Source: Mycobacterium sp. AT1 (GTDB taxonomy: Bacteria > Actinomycetota > Actinomycetes > Mycobacteriales > Mycobacteriaceae). Taken from it: DNA of 64,000 nucleotides. This document shows positions 44,926-53,296 of this stretch, one piece after another. The stretch is from positions 140,545 to 204,544 of the forward strand of contig NZ_MVOC01000035.1 in assembly GCF_002043095.1 (NCBI RefSeq). Direction: 5' to 3'. The number at the start of each line of letters is the position of its first letter. Positions within the stretch are counted from its first letter, which is position 1. The translations under genes were made by a program, and so were the position numbers. The notes beneath the pieces are model-generated. The model was not told the DNA's origin. It did no database searches and saw only the letters and a program-made list of their open reading frames with translations.

Positions 44926-45593
44926 CGGGTCCACTGTCCCGCTGCCAGCGCGGCGTCGAGTGCCCCGGCCGCGTCGAGTGATCCGTTCACTAGTCCCGAG
45001 AAGCCCTGCGCCACACGCTCCCCCGCCATGGGCACCAGCGTCACCTCGACGGGGATGCCCGGCTCGAAGCGCACCCCTGCCCCCGACGCGACGGCGAGCT
45101 TGCATCCCCAAGCGGCGCGGCGGTCGAACTCCAGCGCGGGATTGGTCTCGAAGAAATGCGTCTGGCTGCGAACCTGCACGTCTCGGTCACCACGGTTGAC
45201 GACGGTGATCGTGACGTGCGGCTGGCCGACGAAGACGTCCACGGGGGCGTCCCCGACGATCACTTCGCCGGGCCGGACGTCGCCCTCGCCCCTGGCGATC
45301 GGGTCGATCAACGTGACGAGTTTCGTGCCGTCGCAGAACGGTGCGTCCACCGCGACGATGCCGATCATGTCGGGGACGCCGGGCTCACACTGCGCGCTGC
45401 GCAGCACCGATCCCGCGTGGTCGACGACCTCGTCGTAGGTCATGTCCTTGCGCGCCGCGAGCATCACCTCGTCAACCAGCAGCGCCACGGCCTCCGGGTG
45501 CGACAGCCGGATCCCCTCGCGGAGGTTGCGGCGGGCCAACTCGGCTGCGGTGAAGACCGACAGTCGTTCGATCTCCGTGGGGGTCAGGTGCAT
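44922..45593 (-). CDS. Fused urease gamma/beta subunit (UreA-UreB)
   Basis: This is a 223-residue natural fusion. Residues 1-100 are urease gamma (UreA: HLTPTEIERLSVFTAAELARRNLREGIRLSHPEAVALLVDEVMLAARKDMTYDEV). About 105-205 is urease beta (UreB: RPGEVIVGDAPVDVFVG...TVVNRGDRDVQVRSQTHFFETNPALEFDRRAAWG...FEPGIPV). Fused UreAB occurs in some ureases (for example Helicobacter UreA) and in a mycobacterial lineage. The junction lies around VTLIDPIARGEG. It is followed directly by ureC. Confidence 0.95.
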   Translation of the reverse strand: MHLTPTEIERLSVFTAAELARRNLREGIRLSHPEAVALLVDEVMLAARKDMTYDEVVDHAGSVLRSAQCEPGVPDMIGIVAVDAPFCDGTKLVTLIDPIARGEGDVRPGEVIVGDAPVDVFVGQPHVTITVVNRGDRDVQVRSQTHFFETNPALEFDRRAAWGCKLAVASGAGVRFEPGIPVEVTLVPMAGERVAQGFSGLVNGSLDAAGALDAALAAGQWTR

Positions 45594-45610
45594 TCAATCT
45601 CCTTTGGTGG

Positions 45611-46264
45611 TCAACTCGCAAACATGCGCACGCCGGAGGTGCGGCGCTGCGCGGCGATGTCGGCGAACGCCGTGAACGGTGCAGGCATCGAGGGCGGCTC
45701 GCGCCGGAGGACGTCCACTAGCATCGGCGTCAGGTCGGCGTGGATGCGTTGGGCGCCAAGGTGCCCGCAGATCCCCAGCCGCACTGCCGCCCCGGTGATT
45801 CCGGCGATCACCTGCCACGCGGTGACGGCCTCCGCCGTGTCGCGCGTCAACCCCGAGGCACGCAGGCACAGCGCCTGAGCCACCGGCAGGTGTCCCGGCA
45901 CCTCGCCAGTCAGCACCCTGGCGCGATAGCCGGCGACGCCGTCGGTGAACGCCGCGAACGTGGCAAGGGTCGCCGCGCCGGCGCGCCGCGACGCCTCCCG
46001 GAGCACCGACATCGTGGCCGATGCCTCGGCAAGGTCGTCGGCGTCGGCCGGATCCGCGGCCGCCCAGGCGCGACGCAGGATCACGCGGTCACCGCGGTGC
46101 CACCGGCCGTCGAGTTGTTCGACCACGAACGCGGTGACGTCGGCGTCGTCGAGCACCAGGCCGTCGCGATGGGCACCCTCCAGCCCCGACGAGAACGCGA
46201 ACCCACCCGAGGGAAAGGCACTGTCGGCGAACCGGATTGCGGCGATCAGCTGCGAACTATCCAC
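45611..46264 (-). CDS. ureF: Urease accessory protein UreF
   Basis: This is a 217-residue UreF, the helical chaperone that bridges UreD and UreG. Its signature is RFADSAFPSGGFAFSSGLEG near the N-terminus, with EASATMSVLREASRRAGAA and LGICGHLGAQ later. GTG 46264 is chosen; it overlaps the ureE stop by 8 bp. The upstream in-frame sequence is Arg/Ser-rich, non-coding in look, and lies within ureE. Confidence 0.92.
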   Translation of the reverse strand: MDSSQLIAAIRFADSAFPSGGFAFSSGLEGAHRDGLVLDDADVTAFVVEQLDGRWHRGDRVILRRAWAAADPADADDLAEASATMSVLREASRRAGAATLATFAAFTDGVAGYRARVLTGEVPGHLPVAQALCLRASGLTRDTAEAVTAWQVIAGITGAAVRLGICGHLGAQRIHADLTPMLVDVLRREPPSMPAPFTAFADIAAQRRTSGVRMFAS

Positions 46265-46715
46265 CGTCGCACCGCTCGACGCGTCCACTGGCGAGCAGTT
46301 CTGTGATGCGCGCGGTGTAGTCGGCCTCCGGGCCCTGCAGGTGCACGAGCAACCGGTCGTCGAGCTGGTCGACCTTCCAGTGCAGGTGGCCTGCGAGGAA
46401 GCCCAGCCGCAGCGCCGCGGCGGCGTCGACGGCCCGCAGGGTGAGCGTCCGTGCGGCGCCGGCCCTGACGACCACCGCACGGTCGTCGTCGAGGACGAGG
46501 ACCGCGCCGTCGGTCAGACCCGTGCCACGGGGCAGCGCCACGGCGTAGTCGACGCCGGCGTCGGACGTCACGCGCAGCCGGCCGCGGTCGAGGTCGGCGA
46601 TTGCCAGGTGTACGTACTCGACGGCATTCCGGTGCGCCAGCACGTGCAACCGCGCCGCGATCGCAGGGTCGTCGTCCCACCCCGCGATCGCCTCGACGAC
46701 GAAGGGAACCGGCAC
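46257..46715 (-). CDS. ureE: Urease accessory nickel chaperone UreE-like
   Basis: This is a 152-residue protein with the UreE layout: an N-terminal peptide-binding domain (DLDRGRLRVTSDAGVDYAVALPRGTGLTDGAVLVLDDDRAVVVRAG) and a C-terminal metallochaperone domain (AAALRLGFLAGHLHWKVDQLDDRLLVHLQGPEADYTAR). The His-rich tail found in some UreE proteins is absent; the HLHW histidines remain. The GTG at 46715 shares a base with the amidase stop (TAGTG), so the whole run is coupled. Confidence 0.88.
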   Translation of the reverse strand: MPVPFVVEAIAGWDDDPAIAARLHVLAHRNAVEYVHLAIADLDRGRLRVTSDAGVDYAVALPRGTGLTDGAVLVLDDDRAVVVRAGAARTLTLRAVDAAAALRLGFLAGHLHWKVDQLDDRLLVHLQGPEADYTARITELLASGRVERCDGG

Positions 46716-48121
46716 TACACGGCCTTGGACGTGACCGCCGCGATCTTTCCGACGACGTCGGTGTTGGCCTCCAGTGAGCGACCGACCCGCAGTATCTCGG
46801 GCTCCGCGAACGGCTTTCCGATGATCTGCACGCCAAGCGGCAGACCAGAATCGGTGAACCCGGCGGGCACCGACAGCGAGGGCAGGCCGGTGACGTTGGC
46901 GGGCGCCGAGTACCGCACGTAGGCGGCGGTCGCGGCTTCGACCTCGCCGTCGGGCCAGGTGACGAACGGGTCGGACCGCAGCGTCGCGGGCGCGACGAGC
47001 GTCGGTGCGAGCAGGACGTCGACCGACGAGAACATGTCCCTCCACGCCGCCTGGATCAGCGTCCGCAGCCGCAGGGCGTTGACGTAGTCGGTGGCGAGCT
47101 GCGCGGCGCCGATCTCGAGCAGGGTACGCACCTCGTCGGTGAACTTCTCCGGCGAATTGCGCAGGTAGTCCTGGTGATACGCGGCGGCCTCGGGCATCAT
47201 GATGGCCCACTCGGTGGGGATGATGTGCTCCGGCAGCGGAACGTCCACCTCGACGAGCGTGGCGCCCAGACCCTCGAGGGTGGCTGCCGCCGACGCTGCC
47301 GCCGCGGCGGCCTCGGGGTCGAGTCGCTCGGTGTAGTAGTTGGTGGGGATGCCGATGCGGGTTCCCGCGACGCCGGCGTCGATGCCGGAGACCATGTCCG
47401 GAACCGGAACGTTCACCGTGCCTGGGTCTCGGCGATCGTAGCCGGACATCGCCGCCATCGTCAACGCGGCGTCGACCACGTTGCGGCTCAACGGTCCTAC
47501 GTGGTCGAGCGACCACGACAGCGATGCGACGCCAACACGGGAGGCCCGTCCGAAGGTGGGCTTGAGTCCGACGGTGCCGCACAGGGCGGCAGGGATGCGG
47601 ATGGATCCGCCGGTGTCGCTGCCGAGTGCCACGTGCACCACACCGGCCCCCACGGCGGCGCCCGATCCACCGCTCGACCCGCCGGGAGTGCGGTCGGGAG
47701 CCCAGGGGTTCCCGGTCGTGGGAGTGGTTGCACCGTACGCGAATTCGTGAGTGTGCGTCTTGCCAATCAGAATCATTCCCGCGTCGTACAACTTGGCAAC
47801 GGCGGCGCAGTCGACGGAGGGGACGAAGTCGGTCCGCTGTCCCGAGCTCGACGTCGTCGCGACTCCCGCGGTGTCGTAGAGGTCCTTGACTCCCAACGGA
47901 ATACCGTGCAGTGGGCCGCGATAGATGCCGTCACCGATCTCCTTCTCGGCGGCCTTGGCCTGTTCGAGGGCGAGATCGCCGGTGACGGTGACGAACGCAC
48001 CCAGCAGCGGTTCGACCTCGTCGAGGCGATCCAACGCCGACTGGGTGACCTCGACCGGCGACACCTCACGGGAGCGGATCTTCTCCGCGACGTCGAGCAA
48101 CGGCAGTTCATAGAGTTCCAT
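46715..48121 (-). CDS. Amidase-signature hydrolase A
   Basis: This is a 468-residue amidase-signature enzyme (AtzE/GatA-like). The Ser-cis-Ser-Lys triad can be placed: K79 in GVKDLYD, a cis-Ser in GGSSGGSGAAVGAG, and nucleophile S173 in SDTGGSIRIPA. The family hydrolyses C-N bonds in amides, carboxybiuret, allophanate and ureido compounds. The substrate cannot be read from the sequence, but it is followed by urease genes and preceded by an AtzG-like subunit. An amide yielding urea or an allophanate-type product is therefore plausible. It is 30 bp downstream of the small gene. Confidence 0.9.
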   Translation of the reverse strand: MELYELPLLDVAEKIRSREVSPVEVTQSALDRLDEVEPLLGAFVTVTGDLALEQAKAAEKEIGDGIYRGPLHGIPLGVKDLYDTAGVATTSSSGQRTDFVPSVDCAAVAKLYDAGMILIGKTHTHEFAYGATTPTTGNPWAPDRTPGGSSGGSGAAVGAGVVHVALGSDTGGSIRIPAALCGTVGLKPTFGRASRVGVASLSWSLDHVGPLSRNVVDAALTMAAMSGYDRRDPGTVNVPVPDMVSGIDAGVAGTRIGIPTNYYTERLDPEAAAAAASAAATLEGLGATLVEVDVPLPEHIIPTEWAIMMPEAAAYHQDYLRNSPEKFTDEVRTLLEIGAAQLATDYVNALRLRTLIQAAWRDMFSSVDVLLAPTLVAPATLRSDPFVTWPDGEVEAATAAYVRYSAPANVTGLPSLSVPAGFTDSGLPLGVQIIGKPFAEPEILRVGRSLEANTDVVGKIAAVTSKAV

Positions 48122-48151
48122 GTGATGTCCTCCTCCTGGTGGTGGGGCTGG

Positions 48152-48343
48152 TCAGTCCCAGTTGGCCGAGAAGGCCACGGCGGGCACCGTCTCGCCGAGT
48201 CCGGTCGGGGACGCCTGGCGAATCAGCGCGAGCGTCGTCGCGTACGTCTCGTAGTGCTCGGCCACCCGCTCGGGTGTCACCGTCAGTCCGGCGAACGCGA
48301 ACACAGCGGCGACGTCGTCCTTGGTTGGCACGTGGTCGGTCAT
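48152..48343 (-). CDS. AtzG-like small subunit
   Basis: This is a 63-residue helical protein (MTDHVPTKDDVAAVFAFAGL ... VPAVAFSANWD). Its size, position beside an amidase, and E..A..F-type C-terminus resemble AtzG, a small GatC-like protein that stabilises the AtzE hydrolase in cyanuric-acid degradation. AtzG homologues belong to DUF4089-type families. The ATG at 48343 has a GAGGAG Shine-Dalgarno. It lies between amidase A (downstream) and amidase B (upstream), 17 bp after the latter's stop. The homology is short and would need profile support. Confidence 0.62.
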   Translation of the reverse strand: MTDHVPTKDDVAAVFAFAGLTVTPERVAEHYETYATTLALIRQASPTGLGETVPAVAFSANWD

Positions 48344-48360
48344 GCGAATCTCCTCATCTG

Positions 48361-49701
48361 TCAGAGTGGAAGGGGTAGGTCGACGACTCCGGCGAGTCCC
48401 TCGAAGGCGTGTCCGGCGCCGAGCACGGTGGCATCGGCACCCGGCCTGCCCATCAATTGCAGACCGATCGGCAGCCCGTCGGTGCCGAACCCCGCGGGCA
48501 CCGTGAGCGCGGGCATCCCGGTGACGTTGGCCGGCACGGTGAGTGCGTTGACGGCCCACAGGATCGGTGTCGTCTCACCGCCGAACGACACCTCGGTGGC
48601 GCCGTACTGGGGCGCGGTCATCGGGATGGTCGGCGACACCAGGAGGTCGACACCGGAGGCGAACAACGCGTTCATGCCTGCGATCACCGCGGCACGGGCG
48701 CGGAGGGCGGCGAGGTAGTCGACGCCGCTGTACGCCCGTCCAACCGCCAGCGCGTCGACGACGTCGGGACCGAACGCGTCGGGGTTCGTCCCGACCTGCA
48801 TGTCGTGCCAGGCAGTGGCCTCCACACCGCACACGACCTTGACGACGTCCGAACTCAGCTCGACGTCGGCGAACTCGACGCGCCGGATGGTCGCCCCGGC
48901 GCCTTCGAGCATCCGCACCGCCGACTCGAACACCGTGGCCACGTCGTCGGTGAGCCGGTCGCAGAAGAACGTCTCGGCGACACCGACCGTCAGACCGGTC
49001 AGCCCCCTGCCGAATTCGGCACGCAGGTCACCGACCGGCGCGGTGCTGCTGAACGGGTCCTGCGGGTCGTGACCCGCGATGACCTCGAGCAGCGCGACGG
49101 TGTCGGTGACCGTGCGCCCGAGCGGTCCGGCGTGGTCGAGCGTCGAACTCAGCGCGCTCACCCCACGTCTGCTCACCATGCCAAACGTGGGCTTGTGCCC
49201 GGTGACGCCGCACAGGGCGGCGGGGATCCGGATCGACCCGCCCGTGTCGGTTCCGAGTCCGGCGGCGACGACGCCCGCGGCGATCGCGGCGCCGGTGCCT
49301 CCGCTGGAACCGCCGGGAATGCGGTCGGTGGACCAGGGATTTCGTGTCGGCGGGGTGTTCACGCCGTAGGCGTACTCGTGCGTGGTGGTCTTGCCGACGA
49401 CGATCGCCCCCGCGGCCCGCAGCCTGCGCACGGCTTCGGAGTCAACGGCGGCGACCCGCTCGGGCGCGCCGAGCGAGCCGTTGCCGGTGCGGTAGCCGCC
49501 GACGTCGTAGATGTCCTTGACCACCAACGGGATTCCCGTCAGCGCACCGGCGGGCCCGTCGGATTCGTCCTGCTGCTTGGCGGTGGCGAGTGCCTCGTCG
49601 GCGAACACCGCGGCGAACGCCTGGATCCGGTCTTCGGTTTCGCTGATCCTGGCCAGCGCGGCGCCGACCAGTCCGGTGGCGTGGGTCAGCATTTCGGTCA
49701 C
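48361..49701 (-). CDS. Amidase-signature hydrolase B
   Basis: This is a 446-residue amidase-signature enzyme paralogous to amidase A. The triad is K62 (LVVKDIYD), a cis-Ser in GGSSGGTGAAI, and nucleophile S156 in TDTGGSIRIPA. GTG 49701 follows an AGGAGC Shine-Dalgarno, 8 bp after the oppF stop; the earlier in-frame region lies in oppF. Two similar amidases around one AtzG-like gene suggest successive C-N cleavages of the same imported substrate, or one heteromeric enzyme. Confidence 0.9.
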   Translation of the reverse strand: MTEMLTHATGLVGAALARISETEDRIQAFAAVFADEALATAKQQDESDGPAGALTGIPLVVKDIYDVGGYRTGNGSLGAPERVAAVDSEAVRRLRAAGAIVVGKTTTHEYAYGVNTPPTRNPWSTDRIPGGSSGGTGAAIAAGVVAAGLGTDTGGSIRIPAALCGVTGHKPTFGMVSRRGVSALSSTLDHAGPLGRTVTDTVALLEVIAGHDPQDPFSSTAPVGDLRAEFGRGLTGLTVGVAETFFCDRLTDDVATVFESAVRMLEGAGATIRRVEFADVELSSDVVKVVCGVEATAWHDMQVGTNPDAFGPDVVDALAVGRAYSGVDYLAALRARAAVIAGMNALFASGVDLLVSPTIPMTAPQYGATEVSFGGETTPILWAVNALTVPANVTGMPALTVPAGFGTDGLPIGLQLMGRPGADATVLGAGHAFEGLAGVVDLPLPL

Positions 49702-49709
49702 TAGCGCTC

Positions 49710-50519
49710 CTATCCGTGTGCTGCCGAGAGTTCCGGCTCGAGGACGGCGTCGACGAGCTTGCGGGTGATGTCGGTCGCCGGATTGGTCAGCAGGTCGTCG
49801 ACTGGGCCCGATTCGACGAGCTTGCCGTGGTCGAGCACGCCTGCGTGCTCGCACATGTGCTCGACCAGCGCGAGGTTGTGCGTGATCAGCAGCATCGTCA
49901 GCTCGCGCTCGCGCTGTAAGTCCTTGAGCAGGTTGAGGATTTGCGCTTGCACCGACACGTCGAGCGCGGCCGTCGGTTCGTCGAGCACGATGAAGTCCGG
50001 ATCGGTCACCAGGGCGCGGGCGATGCCGAGCCGCTGGCGCTGGCCGCCGGAGAACTCGTGCACGTAGCGGTCGTAGTGCGACGGCAGCAGCCCCACCCGG
50101 TCGAGGAGGTCGAGCACCTTCGCGCGGGCCTCCGCCCGGCTGGCCATGCGGTACAGGGTGAGCGGGTAGGCGATCTGCGCACCGACGCTGCGCCGCGGGT
50201 TGAACGCCGAACCCGAGTCCTGGAACACGATCTGGACGTGCTTGCGGTACCGGCGCAGGTCCAGATCGGAGAGTCCGACGAGTTCGTTGCCCTCGTAGGT
50301 CACCGATCCCGACGTGGCCCTCTCGAGGCCGAGAACCATCCGGCCGGTCGTCGTCTTGCCCGACCCGGATTCGCCGATCAGGCCAAAGGTTTCGCCGCGA
50401 TTCACGTCGAAGCTGACGTCGTCGACGGCGACGAAGTCGGCGCGCTTGCCATTCTCGTCCCGCACACCGAACACCTTCCTCAGGTCGGTCACCGAGATCA
50501 GTGGTCCCCTAGGCGACAT
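49710..50519 (-). CDS. ABC importer ATPase, OppF-like
   Basis: This is a 269-residue ATPase of the peptide/opine/nickel class. The Walker A motif is GESGSGKTT, the signature [10 protein letters not shown], Walker [13 protein letters not shown], and the H-loop LLITHN. The C-terminus is shorter than some OppF proteins. It overlaps the OppD-like gene by 11 bp and pairs with it to energise the importer encoded next. Confidence 0.95.
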   Translation of the reverse strand: MSPRGPLISVTDLRKVFGVRDENGKRADFVAVDDVSFDVNRGETFGLIGESGSGKTTTGRMVLGLERATSGSVTYEGNELVGLSDLDLRRYRKHVQIVFQDSGSAFNPRRSVGAQIAYPLTLYRMASRAEARAKVLDLLDRVGLLPSHYDRYVHEFSGGQRQRLGIARALVTDPDFIVLDEPTAALDVSVQAQILNLLKDLQRERELTMLLITHNLALVEHMCEHAGVLDHGKLVESGPVDDLLTNPATDITRKLVDAVLEPELSAAHG

Positions 50520-51393
50520 CGACGGCCTCCTTCTCCTCGGTCCGGAACTCGAAGAGCCTGCGATCGGCCCGTGGCACGGCGCGGGTGGCCTCGTCTAGAC
50601 GTAGGTGCGGTACCGCCCGCATCAAGCCCTGCGTATAGGGGTGCTGGGGCCGGGTGAGCACCCGCTCGACGGTCCCGGACTCGAGCACGTCGCCGCGCCG
50701 CATCACGGTGACGTCGGTGCAGACATGGGCGACGACACCAAAGTCGTGCGTCACCAACAGGATCGACGTCCCGAGCTCGGCGTTGATGTCGAGCAGCAGA
50801 TCCAGGATCTGCTTTTGGACCGTCGCGTCGAGGGCGGTTGTCGGCTCGTCGGCGAGGAGCAGTTCGGGCCGGCACGACAGCGCGATCGCGATCACGACGC
50901 GTTGGCGTTGACCTCCCGACAGCTCGTGTGGGTAGGCCTTCATCCGGCGCTTCGAGTCCGGAAGCGCGACGAGGTCGAGCGCCTCGAGGGCCTTGACCCG
51001 AGCCGTCGCCTTGTCGACGCCCTGATGCAGCCTGATCACCTCGACCAGTTGCGCACCGATCGTGAACGACGGATCAAGTGCCGACAAGGCGTTCTGCGAC
51101 ACCATCCCGATGTGCGGACCACGAATGGCACACATCTCCTTCTCGGTCTTGTCGAGCAAGTTCTCACCGCGGAAGAGGATCTCACCGCCGGTGATCTTCG
51201 CCCGCGGCGTCCCGAGCAGGCGCAGGACGGCCAGCGACGTCACCGACTTGCCTGAGCCCGATTCGCCGACCAGTCCGAGGATTGCCCCCTCGCGGACCGA
51301 GATGTCGGCTCCCTTGACGGCGTGGACGACGCCGCCGTCGGTGTGAAAGTCCACGGACAGGTTCTTTACTTCCAGTGCCAGTGCGTCGTTCAT
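50509..51393 (-). CDS. ABC importer ATPase, OppD-like
   Basis: This is a 294-residue ATPase. Walker A is GESGSGKS, the signature [12 protein letters not shown], and Walker [13 protein letters not shown]. The C-terminal oligopeptide/dipeptide segment ([14 protein letters not shown]) is typical of OppD/DppD; Fe-S-coordinating cysteines are not evident there. The start shares a base with the permease stop (TGATG). Confidence 0.95.
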   Translation of the reverse strand: MNDALALEVKNLSVDFHTDGGVVHAVKGADISVREGAILGLVGESGSGKSVTSLAVLRLLGTPRAKITGGEILFRGENLLDKTEKEMCAIRGPHIGMVSQNALSALDPSFTIGAQLVEVIRLHQGVDKATARVKALEALDLVALPDSKRRMKAYPHELSGGQRQRVVIAIALSCRPELLLADEPTTALDATVQKQILDLLLDINAELGTSILLVTHDFGVVAHVCTDVTVMRRGDVLESGTVERVLTRPQHPYTQGLMRAVPHLRLDEATRAVPRADRRLFEFRTEEKEAVDVA

Positions 51394-52340
51394 CAGCTGG
51401 TCTGCTTCCTGGGGTCGAGGGCGTCGCGGATCCCGTCACCGACCAGGCTGAACGCCAGCGAGACGACGAGGATCAGCAATCCCGGGATGGTGGCCACGTG
51501 GTAGATGCCCTCGAGGAGGACGTTCTTGCCGTCGGCGGTCATGATGCCCCAGTCCGGCGTGGGCGGAATGACCCCGACGCCAAGGAAACTCAGGCCGGAC
51601 GCGACGACGATCATCAACCCGCACAGCGTCGTCGCGTACACCAACAACTGGACGACGACGTTCGGCATCAGCTCACGGAACATGAGCAGCAACGGGTTGG
51701 CCCCGTACGCGCGCGCCGCTTCCACGTAGTCCTTCGACGATTCCTGCACCGTCGCGGTGTAGGCGACGCGCGCCATGTACGGCACCAGCGTGATGCCGAT
51801 CGCGAGCATCACGTTGCCGAGCCCGGCGCCGAGCACGGCCGACAGCGCGATCGCCAGCAGCACGAGGGGGAAGGCGAACAGAACGTCGAGCACGCGCATC
51901 GTCACCTCGCCAGCGCGGCTGCGCCGGAAGCCGGCGAACAAGCCGATCATCAATGCCAGGGGAAACACCACCAGCACGGGAATCACGGCCACCAGCAACG
52001 AATTCCGGCCGCCGTAGAGCAGGCGTGCCCAGATGTCTCGGCCTTGACCGTCGAGGCCGAGGAAGTGCCCATCGGTGCCGACCCCCGCGAGCCGGTTCAC
52101 CGGATCACCAGCCACGGGGCTGTAACTGGTCAGCAGCGGCGCGAAGATCGCCGCGAGCGCCACGACGACGAGGACGACGAGCGACAGCACCGCCATCCTG
52201 TCGCGGCTGAACGCGCGCACCGCGAGGCGCCACGCCGGCTTCGACGCCTCGGCCTTCGCCCGTGCGTGCCCGCCCGCAGGCGTCCGTCGCGTGCCGATCA
52301 AGGATCGGCCCGTGCCAACGGCTTCGGTGAGTGCACTCAT
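51393..52340 (-). CDS. ABC importer permease, OppC-like
   Basis: This is a 315-residue permease with an N-terminal OppC-type extension, a first helix (MAVLSLVVLVVVALAAIFAPLL) and the binding-protein-dependent transport signature EAARAYGANPLLLMFRELMPN in the cytoplasmic loop. About six helices are predicted by eye. It overlaps the OppB-like gene by 4 bp. Confidence 0.94.
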   Translation of the reverse strand: MSALTEAVGTGRSLIGTRRTPAGGHARAKAEASKPAWRLAVRAFSRDRMAVLSLVVLVVVALAAIFAPLLTSYSPVAGDPVNRLAGVGTDGHFLGLDGQGRDIWARLLYGGRNSLLVAVIPVLVVFPLALMIGLFAGFRRSRAGEVTMRVLDVLFAFPLVLLAIALSAVLGAGLGNVMLAIGITLVPYMARVAYTATVQESSKDYVEAARAYGANPLLLMFRELMPNVVVQLLVYATTLCGLMIVVASGLSFLGVGVIPPTPDWGIMTADGKNVLLEGIYHVATIPGLLILVVSLAFSLVGDGIRDALDPRKQTS

Positions 52341-53296
52341 ACTCCGACTGCCCTTCTCGTTCGGGGATCGAGTAGGCCGACGGCCATGTCGGCGACGAGG
52401 TTGATGATCACGAACGCCAGCGCGATGAACAGGACACCGGCCTGGACGACGGGGATGTCACGCTGCGTGATCGACGTGTAGAGCTGCTGGCCAAGACCTG
52501 GCCACCCGAAGACCACTTCGACGAAGACCACTCCACCGAGGAGATAACCCACCTGCAGGCCGGTGATGTTGACGATCGGCGGAAGCGCGTTGCGAAGCGC
52601 GTGCCGCCACAGCACCGAACTGGTGGACAACCCCGATGCGCGCAGCGTGCGGATGTAGTCCTGGGCGAGGATGTCGATCATGACACTGCGGGTCATGCGA
52701 GCGATGACCGCGAGTGGCACCAGGGCCGCTGCGATGGCGGGCAGGACGAGATGTGCCAGCAGGTCGCCGACGCCGCCAGGGAACCGGGGGTCGTACATGC
52801 CCGACGTCGGAAGCCAACCAAGCGTGATCGCAAATACGCCTATGAGCAGGAGGCCGAACCAGTACACCGGAACACTCGCACCGGCCATCGAGATCACCAT
52901 GGACATGCGGTCGAACAGGCTGTACTGCTTGTGCGCCGCGATCACACCCAGCGGCACCGCGATCACGACGCACAGCAGCAGGGCGGCGCCCGTCAGGATC
53001 ATCGTGTTGAGGAAGCGCGGCACCATGATGTCGGTGACGGGCGCGTTGACGGTCAACGACCGGCCGAGGTCACCCTGCAGCAGTCCGCCGAGGTAGTCGA
53101 AGAACTGGATGGGCAGGGCTCGGTCCAGGCCCAGCTCCGACCGGAGTTCGGCGACCGCGCTTGCCGTCGCTCCGGAGCCGAGGATCGTCACCGCGGGATC
53201 GCCCGGCACCAGCTGCAGTAGCAGGAACACCACCAGGCTGACGCCAAAGAGTACGAGAGCCGTTGAGAACAAGCGGCTTCCGATGACACGTGTCAT
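52337..53296 (-). CDS. ABC importer permease, OppB-like
   Basis: This is a 319-residue permease with the OppB start (SRLFSTALVLFGVSLVVFLLLQLVPGDPA) and the loop motif YIRTLRASGLSTSSVLWRHALRNALPP. The ATG at 53296 overlaps the binding-protein stop by 4 bp. The longer open frame runs into that gene and was rejected. Confidence 0.94.
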   Translation of the reverse strand: MTRVIGSRLFSTALVLFGVSLVVFLLLQLVPGDPAVTILGSGATASAVAELRSELGLDRALPIQFFDYLGGLLQGDLGRSLTVNAPVTDIMVPRFLNTMILTGAALLLCVVIAVPLGVIAAHKQYSLFDRMSMVISMAGASVPVYWFGLLLIGVFAITLGWLPTSGMYDPRFPGGVGDLLAHLVLPAIAAALVPLAVIARMTRSVMIDILAQDYIRTLRASGLSTSSVLWRHALRNALPPIVNITGLQVGYLLGGVVFVEVVFGWPGLGQQLYTSITQRDIPVVQAGVLFIALAFVIINLVADMAVGLLDPRTRRAVGV

